A stretch of DNA of 64,000 nt from Cordilura impudica (Eukaryota; Arthropoda; Insecta; Diptera; Scathophagidae): assembly GCA_963682025.1 (NCBI GenBank), contig OY821517.1, forward strand, positions 334,533,144-334,597,143, read 5' to 3'. Shown piece by piece: positions 58,150 through 64,000 of this stretch. Under the pieces are notes generated by a model. The model was not told where the DNA came from, made no database searches, and saw nothing but the letters and a program-made list of their open reading frames with translations. The translations under genes and the position numbers were made by a program. How positions within the stretch are numbered: the stretch's first letter is position 1; every line of letters starts with the position of its first letter.

Positions 58150-58518
58150 TGAAATGAGTGCCAAAATCAAAGATATTGGTGCTGACGAGGGAAAAATTAT
58201 CTGAAAGCTTAGAAATGAGGGAAAATTTATCGTGAAACAGCTCGGATCATAGCCAGAACCCACTCTTCAGTGCATCTACAAATCAATCAATTCAATTTTC
58301 TCAAAACTTCGTTCTGGTCGCGACTCCAAATTAACTGGCCACGAAAAGCGAACTATTTTTGAATCAGTAAAACAGAATACCAGAATTACTTAGTACTAAA
58401 GTCGATGAATACTTCAGCAAAGACATTCAAGACGATACCGTTCGCGAAATATTAAAAAATCTGACTATCATGGTCGTGTAGCACGTAGATAGTCATTCAT
58501 TACAGATGTCAATAGAAA
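58150..58518 (+). pseudogene. Tc1-type transposase N-terminal remnant cut by a family A repeat
   Basis: Pieces in order are KLRNEGKFIVKQLG, then SGRDSKLTGHEKRTIFESVK, QNTRIT, STKVDEYFSKDIQDDTVREI and DYHGRVARR-stop-SFITDVNRK. This is the usual Tc1 order of paired helix-turn-helix, GRP-like linker and start of the catalytic domain. Stops and frameshifts are present. The next base begins ACAAGTAAGAAAAT of family A, and no catalytic part follows on the other side. Confidence 0.7.
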
Positions 58519-59035
58519 ACAAGTAAGAAAATGTTGGTCGGTCTAGACGGACTATACGATATCCTATACCATGCGTTTAGAGAAAGGGTTTTAGGTCCAA
58601 CTAATTGGATATAAAATATAAGCATAAACCAAATTTGAGTGCCATTGTTATTAATTTTTTTTGCCTGCCGATATGAAAAAGTTCATATCGGATGCTATAT
58701 TTATATGGGAACTAGGTCGAACAATAGACCTATTCTGATCATATTTGCAAAACATATACAAGCTAAATTTTAAAAAGTCTACAATATTTTTGTTTCTGAT
58801 AGGTTTAAGTGAAGATCGGTTAGCAGCTTTACTAAGAATTGTCCTACAAGGTTTATTTTTCGACTACTGAGTGATTTAACGGATATAATTAACACACACA
58901 AACCAAATACCGAGATCTATATAATAATTTGGATTTTATGGCAATCTATGTCGGCCTCATAAGGGCCATTTGTATTGGGACTAGGTCTGAACATGCACCG
59001 GTCATCGTTAAATCGAGTCAGAAGGTGATTCTGGG
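58519..59035 (+). repeat. Family A repeat, 3' end truncated
   Basis: Begins ACAAGTAAGAAAATGTTGG; the last part stops after GTCATCGTTAAATCGAGTCAG. Confidence 0.82.
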
Positions 59036-59119
59036 GGTTGCTCTACAATACAATAATCTAACCCATAAAAACAAAGTTTTTATTAGAACTCTTTCTTTCC
59101 TTATGCATATGGGGTTTGA

Positions 59120-59390
59120 ATATCTCTGTGACTGTGTGCGACTATGATATTTAGATCACTCCGTGACTGTGCGTAACCATGCGAGACTGCGCGTGACTAA
59201 GTCAAAGTTAATCTTTTTTCACAGCAAGTGTATGGACCAATTTTGAGATCGATCGGATGAGGGGAAATGACATTTAGATCACTCCGTGACTGTGCGTGAG
59301 CACGCGTGACTGTGCGTGACTACCCCAAAATTAATCTGTGGTCACGACAAGACTATGGGCCAAGTTTCAGATCAATTGGGGGGTCCACTC
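59120..59390 (+). repeat. Tandem repeat, about 122-bp unit
   Basis: TTAGATCACTCCGTGACTGTG occurs at 59151 and 59273. Within it GTGACTGTGCGT-like dodecamers repeat. Confidence 0.8.
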
Positions 59391-59399
59391 ATGGCAGAC

Positions 59400-60060
59400 A
59401 GACAGAGAGTATGAGTTAAAAGTTTAAAAATCAATTGAAATCAACACCACCCCAATCACCAATCGTTATCGTATAGAGCATTTACGGGTATTACCATCAG
59501 CATTAAAAAATCCCAAAGGAGATGATAACAAACCTCATTTTGTATGAGTGGTGGGTTAAAATATGCAAAGAGGATACTTAAAAATAATAGCTTAATAATT
59601 TATTAATAAAAAAAAAAGGAAAAATATTTCAGCTTAGTTAATTTTTTCTTATTTTTTTTTGTAGCATGACGGTTTTAATTTTAGGCGTATGCATACGTTT
59701 TTTATTCAGTGTAGGTACAAATGATATCTGTGAGTTTTTTTTAGTTTTTCAACATATAAAAAAAGAAAAAAAAAAACATCAACTAACCAATATTACGTTA
59801 TATATTGTAATATGATATTTCGTTCTTCTTTCACTAAACAGCCCTAGATATTGTAATGCATTCACTGCAAAATAGTGAAATGCTAAATTTAGCAGCACAA
59901 AATATGCGAATGAAGGTTTTTAGTATAAAGAGCTTATTCTCACTCAGCGCCCCCTCCAAAAAAAAATTAATAATAATAATGCTAAAGTCAGTGACTTTTT
60001 AAAGCGGACGTGTAACAGAACAAGCTGAAAAGGAAACTAAAAAACATCACAAAAAATTGG
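59400..60060. other. Spacer, no gene seen
   Basis: AT-rich. No repeat or coding signal recognised. Confidence 0.45.
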
Positions 60061-60061
60061 C

Positions 60062-60266
<205 letters not shown>

Positions 60267-61621
60267 GAAATTTTAATAAAAAAAAGTTCTTGACTCTTTT
60301 CATATGAAAAAATAACAGTATTTCTTTTTTGTTGTAATTAAAGCAAGTAAGTCCAAAATCAATCTATTTATTCCATAAATTTTAAAATGTAGCTATAACA
60401 AAACGCGTAAGAGAATTAAATTCGGCTATTGTTGGTAATAGCTGGCAACTCGGTATTACATAAGAATAGCGAAATAAATAAACTATCAACAGAAATAGGT
60501 GTTTTATGTTTATGTGGTTTAGTTTAATTATTAAAATGGTGTTTAACAAAAAAAAAAAAAAAAAAAAAAAAACAAAAAAAAAAACCTTTTTATTAAAAAT
60601 ACTTACTTTCAAATTAATTTTGTCAAAAAAAAAGGGGTTTTAAGGTTAAAACAAAAATTTATTACTCTCTTTATCGATTTGATTTTTAATTAGCTGAATA
60701 CTTCAACTTCAATTTTATTTTGAATAAAATCTTTTAAAGAGCTTCCTAAAAATAATAACAAGATTTTATTTTTTCGTTATTAAATTGCATTAAAATTTTT
60801 TAAAACTTGAATTTAAAACGTATAAGTGGTGATTGAACTTATTACGATTATGAGTTTTTGTGTTAATTTTATTTACTTAGTATACATAATTAATAAACAA
60901 TTACATGTTAAAATGGGCTAATTTAACAATCCATCATATTTTATTTATTTGAATGCCTGCTTGCCAGCCACAGCCAATAAAACATTTAATGATATATCAG
61001 CCTACTTTAGCACAATATACAGCTTTAATTAATAATAATGAGAAAACATATGAGTTCATAAGTATGAGAATGAAAAAAAAAATTCGTATTAAATTGAAAC
61101 ATTTAATTAAAAACAATTAAACTGTAAAATAATTAATAAAATTGAAAAAAAAAAAGAAATTCGCTTTAAAAATGAATGCTAATAATTGCATGATTTCTCA
61201 ACAAATAAAATACAAAATAAAATTCTATAGAAAATTAAAAAGATCAGCTGACCTAAACAAATTTGAATAAAAAACTATCGTGTTATCAAAATCAAATAAA
61301 AGCTTTTTCAGTTAAATTATAATAAGTGCCTTTATTATTAAATAAATAAAAGAATAATAACAAATTTATATAATTTGTTTTAATATAAAAAAAATCTAGG
61401 GGGGAGATAATCAAATTAAAATCTATTGTCATTCCCAATGGCTTCAAAATGACATTTAGTTTAGGTTCGATGGAAATCTAGTTTAAAACAGAGTAAATGC
61501 TTTAGTACCAGGTTTGCCAAATATGCATACAAATATGTATTTATCTTAAATGTGATGTCGTTTTTTTTTTTTTTTTTTTTTTATTAAATTCAATAGCGAT
61601 GAACAATTCATACACCATACC
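60267..61621. other. Spacer with a family B 5' scrap
   Basis: At about 60400-60440, CGCGTAAGAGAATTAAATTCG resembles the family B start. The remainder is AT-rich with long poly-A and poly-T runs and no gene. Confidence 0.45.
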
Positions 61622-63346
61622 GAGTTATAAATTCAGCTGTGCCGAATCTTTGATACCCTCCACCTCAATTTTAAACTCAATATTACAACCAATATTGGGT
61701 ACGTCAACCACTTCAAATTTTAATTTTGAATACCAATTAAATTTAAAGTTCATTGCTTTTCTTGTTGCACAGTTTCTATTATAATTTCTTGTTATAAAAA
61801 ACAATGATCGTGGGTTCCATAGAAGAAATTAGTTACTATTTTAAAAATGGCATTTTTTGTCTTTTACTAGAGTAGAAAACCCCTAAGTACGTCATAAAAC
61901 AGCATAAAACACCATTATTTAACGCAGCCGTTGCGCCGCGGCGTTATAACACCCAAAGTTTGATCCATATAAGAATGTTTTGAGACCTTAGAAGTCATAC
62001 GATAATTCAAGAAAAAATTCGAGTGATTCTTGGCTAAAAATTTCCATATATTAATATTAAAAAAACAAATTTTAAAATATTTTTATTTTTAATTCTTAAT
62101 TTTTAATTTTTGAATTTTAATTTTTAATTTTTAACTTTAAATTTTTAATTTTTAACTTTTAATATTTAGTTTTTAACTTTTTATTTTTAATTTTTACTTT
62201 TTAATTTTTGATTTTTAATTTTTAATTTTTAATTTTTAATTTTTGAATTTTAATTTTTAATTTTAAATTTTTAATTTTTAATTTTGAAATTTTTAATTTT
62301 TAACTTTTAACTTTTAATTTTTAATTTTTAATTTTTAATTTTTAATTTTTAATTTTTAATTTTTAATTTTTAATTTTTAATTTTTAATTTTTAATTTTTA
62401 ATTTTTAATTTTTAATTTTTAATTTTTAATTTTTAATTTTTAATTTTTAATTTTTAATTTTTAATTTTTAATTTTTAATTTTTAATTTTTAATTTTTAAT
62501 TTTTAATTAATTTTTAATTTTGAAATTCTTAATTTTTAAATTTTAATTTTTAATTTTGAAATTTTTAATTTTTAAATTTTAATTTTTAATTTTTAATTTT
62601 TAATTTTTAATTTTTAATTTTTAATTTTTAATTTTTAATTTTTAATTTTTAATTTTTAATTTTTAATTTTTAATTTTTAATTTTTAATTTTTAATTTTTA
62701 ATTTTTAATTTTTAATTTTTAATTTTTAATTTTTAATTTTTAATTTTTAATTTTTAATTTTTAATTTTTAATTTTTAATTTTTAATTTTTAATTTTTAAT
62801 TTTTAATTTTTAATTTTTGATTTTTAATTTTTAATTTTTAATTTTAATTTTTGATTTTTAATTTTTAATTTTTCGTTTTTCATTAGAGATTATGTTTTTT
62901 CTTTTATATTGGCGATTTTTTTTTTATTATACTACTAACATAGCTCATGGTAGTCGTGTTTGGTGGTACGATTGCATCACTTTTTTGTGGCTTTTTTGAA
63001 CTGTGAATGTTGTTGTACAACAATTATGTTCAACCACTAAAATATTACAACACACACCGAGTTTTTTGTTTTTTTTAGAGGTGTCTAACATTTTTTGGTC
63101 ATATCTCAGCAAAATGACTCCCGATTTACTCCAATTTAAATACCAACCTGGTGGGAATAATGGCAAACAATCGTAACCTTACCCGGGTAAATGGTTTATT
63201 TTGTGAATGAGCGTGATTTCAACGGACAGACGGACATCGCTATATCGACTCGAGCTGTGATAAGGAAATTAGTTTTTCGATGCGTTACAAACGGAATGAC
63301 AAACCTATATATACCCTCTGCCACTGTGGTGCGGAGGGTATAAAAA
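61622..63346 (+). mobile_element. Family B element, complete
   Basis: Begins with hairpin ATTCAGCTGTGCCGAAT and TTTGATACCCTCCACCTC. It then has ACCCCTAAGTACGTC, TGAGACCTTAGAAGTCATAC, a long AATTTTT array (62085-62880), TAGCTCATGGTAGTCG, GTTGTTGTACAACAATTATG, CAGACGGACATCGC and GCGTTACAAACGGAATGAC. It ends with the hairpin-forming TACCCTCTGCCACTGTGG... GCGGAGGGTATAAAAA. It has a 5' hairpin, a central microsatellite and a 3' hairpin but no coding sequence. The class is not established. Confidence 0.8.
62085..62880 (+). repeat. (AATTTTT)n array
   Basis: About 110 copies of the heptamer with variants such as AATTTTGAAATTTTT. Same unit and strand as the arrays at 19 kb and 51-52 kb. Confidence 0.95.
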
Positions 63347-64000
63347 CAGGATATGCATTCGAACAAGTATACATTCGAAAAAAGTATTCTTTGTTTTAAT
63401 TTCTTTTTCAAAAAATTCACGAATTGATGACTAACCGAAAATGGGTTACTTTTGTGTTAATTCAATACACGTTTTTTTTTTGGTTGTTCTTTTAGGTAAA
63501 TATTGTAATCGTGTTTAAGCAGTATCATTTATTTAGCGGCCGTTGTTTTTTTTTTTTTTTTAAGTAAAAAATTATAAATTGTTTTGAATTAAATTAAACA
63601 GATTGTTCAGTAATCATTTTTTTTTTTTTTTTGATAATAGGATTTACAGAAACAAATATTAACAACGAAATTGAGAATACATACATATGTGTCCCTAATT
63701 ACTAAAGTGGTCTAAATCATCTATTTAGTGTTTCAAAAAAAAAATATTTTTCATATTTTTATTAAGAATTTTATTCGTTTTGCCAAACAAAAATTTATTA
63801 TGACTGTGGAAGTTTGTATGAATCTCTTATGAAAATCTTGTTTTTATAAGTTTGAATTTAATTGAATGACCTATAATCCTAAATGGTAAACATTTCAGTC
63901 AATTGATATAATTTAATTGTCTTATTTAATAATTCAATTTATAAAATTTAACTTAATAGCATAATTTCTTATATATAAATTATTAAAAAAATAAATTTTT
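63347..64000. other. Spacer, no gene seen
   Basis: AT-rich and unique apart from poly-T runs. Confidence 0.45.

Overview
This window is AT-rich, repeat-dominated DNA from a higher fly. A calyptrate dipteran is my guess from the mix of Tc1, pogo, jockey-type and Helitron-like repeats; the species is not identified. There is no bacterial-style gene organisation. Host coding sequence is almost absent. The one host exon I can support is a 122-bp internal exon on the minus strand at 1284-1405. It has a textbook donor and acceptor, and its peptide looks like the start of the TLDc domain of the OXR1/NCOA7 family, which is mustard (mtd) in Drosophila. If so, most or all of the rest of the window is intron or upstream flank of that gene, inflated by transposons and satellites.

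Layout. 1-1.4 kb: the exon and intron flanks. 2.7-5.0 kb: an AT-rich satellite with a monomer near 147 bp and a local three-monomer higher-order repeat. 5.1-7.8 kb: small unclassified elements. 8.16-10.20 kb: a decayed pogo/Tigger-type transposon with both ends. 10.3-11.3 kb: two Helitron-like copies. 11.30-14.33 kb: an old Tc1-type transposon split by a second, oppositely oriented Tc1 element (11.79-13.41 kb). 15.2-19.4 kb: family A repeats, a Tc1 remnant and a heptamer array. 19.52-22.21 kb: a foldback-like element with nearly perfect long inverted arms, an internal tandem array and a 9-bp target duplication. 22.8-25 kb: family A and B repeats. 26.3-27.2 kb: a tandem repeat of about 333 bp. 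27.5-36.6 kb: arrays of a 133-bp satellite peppered with insertions (family A, Helitron-like copies, a MITE, a deleted hAT element). 38.60-42.80 kb: an almost intact jockey-clade LINE with a 13-bp target duplication. 43.9-47.4 kb: MITEs, an 82-bp tandem array and family repeats. 49.2-53.5 kb: one family B element broken open by an inverted pair of family A, a Helitron-like copy, a large (AATTTTT)n array and a MITE. 54.7-59.4 kb: further family A copies, a tRNA-derived SINE fragment and another Tc1 remnant. 60-63.3 kb: a (TA)n tract and a second, cleaner family B element.

The most complete system is the jockey-type element. Its start matches a downstream-promoter architecture (initiator plus DPE at exactly +28), ORF1 is a zinc-knuckle protein, and ORF2 (endonuclease plus reverse transcriptase) starts inside the ORF1 stop as TAATG. 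Only one in-frame stop, 52 codons before the natural end, breaks it. The least explained elements are the foldback element and family B, whose copies carry very large arrays of one heptamer. All family names A and B are local labels; database identity could not be checked.
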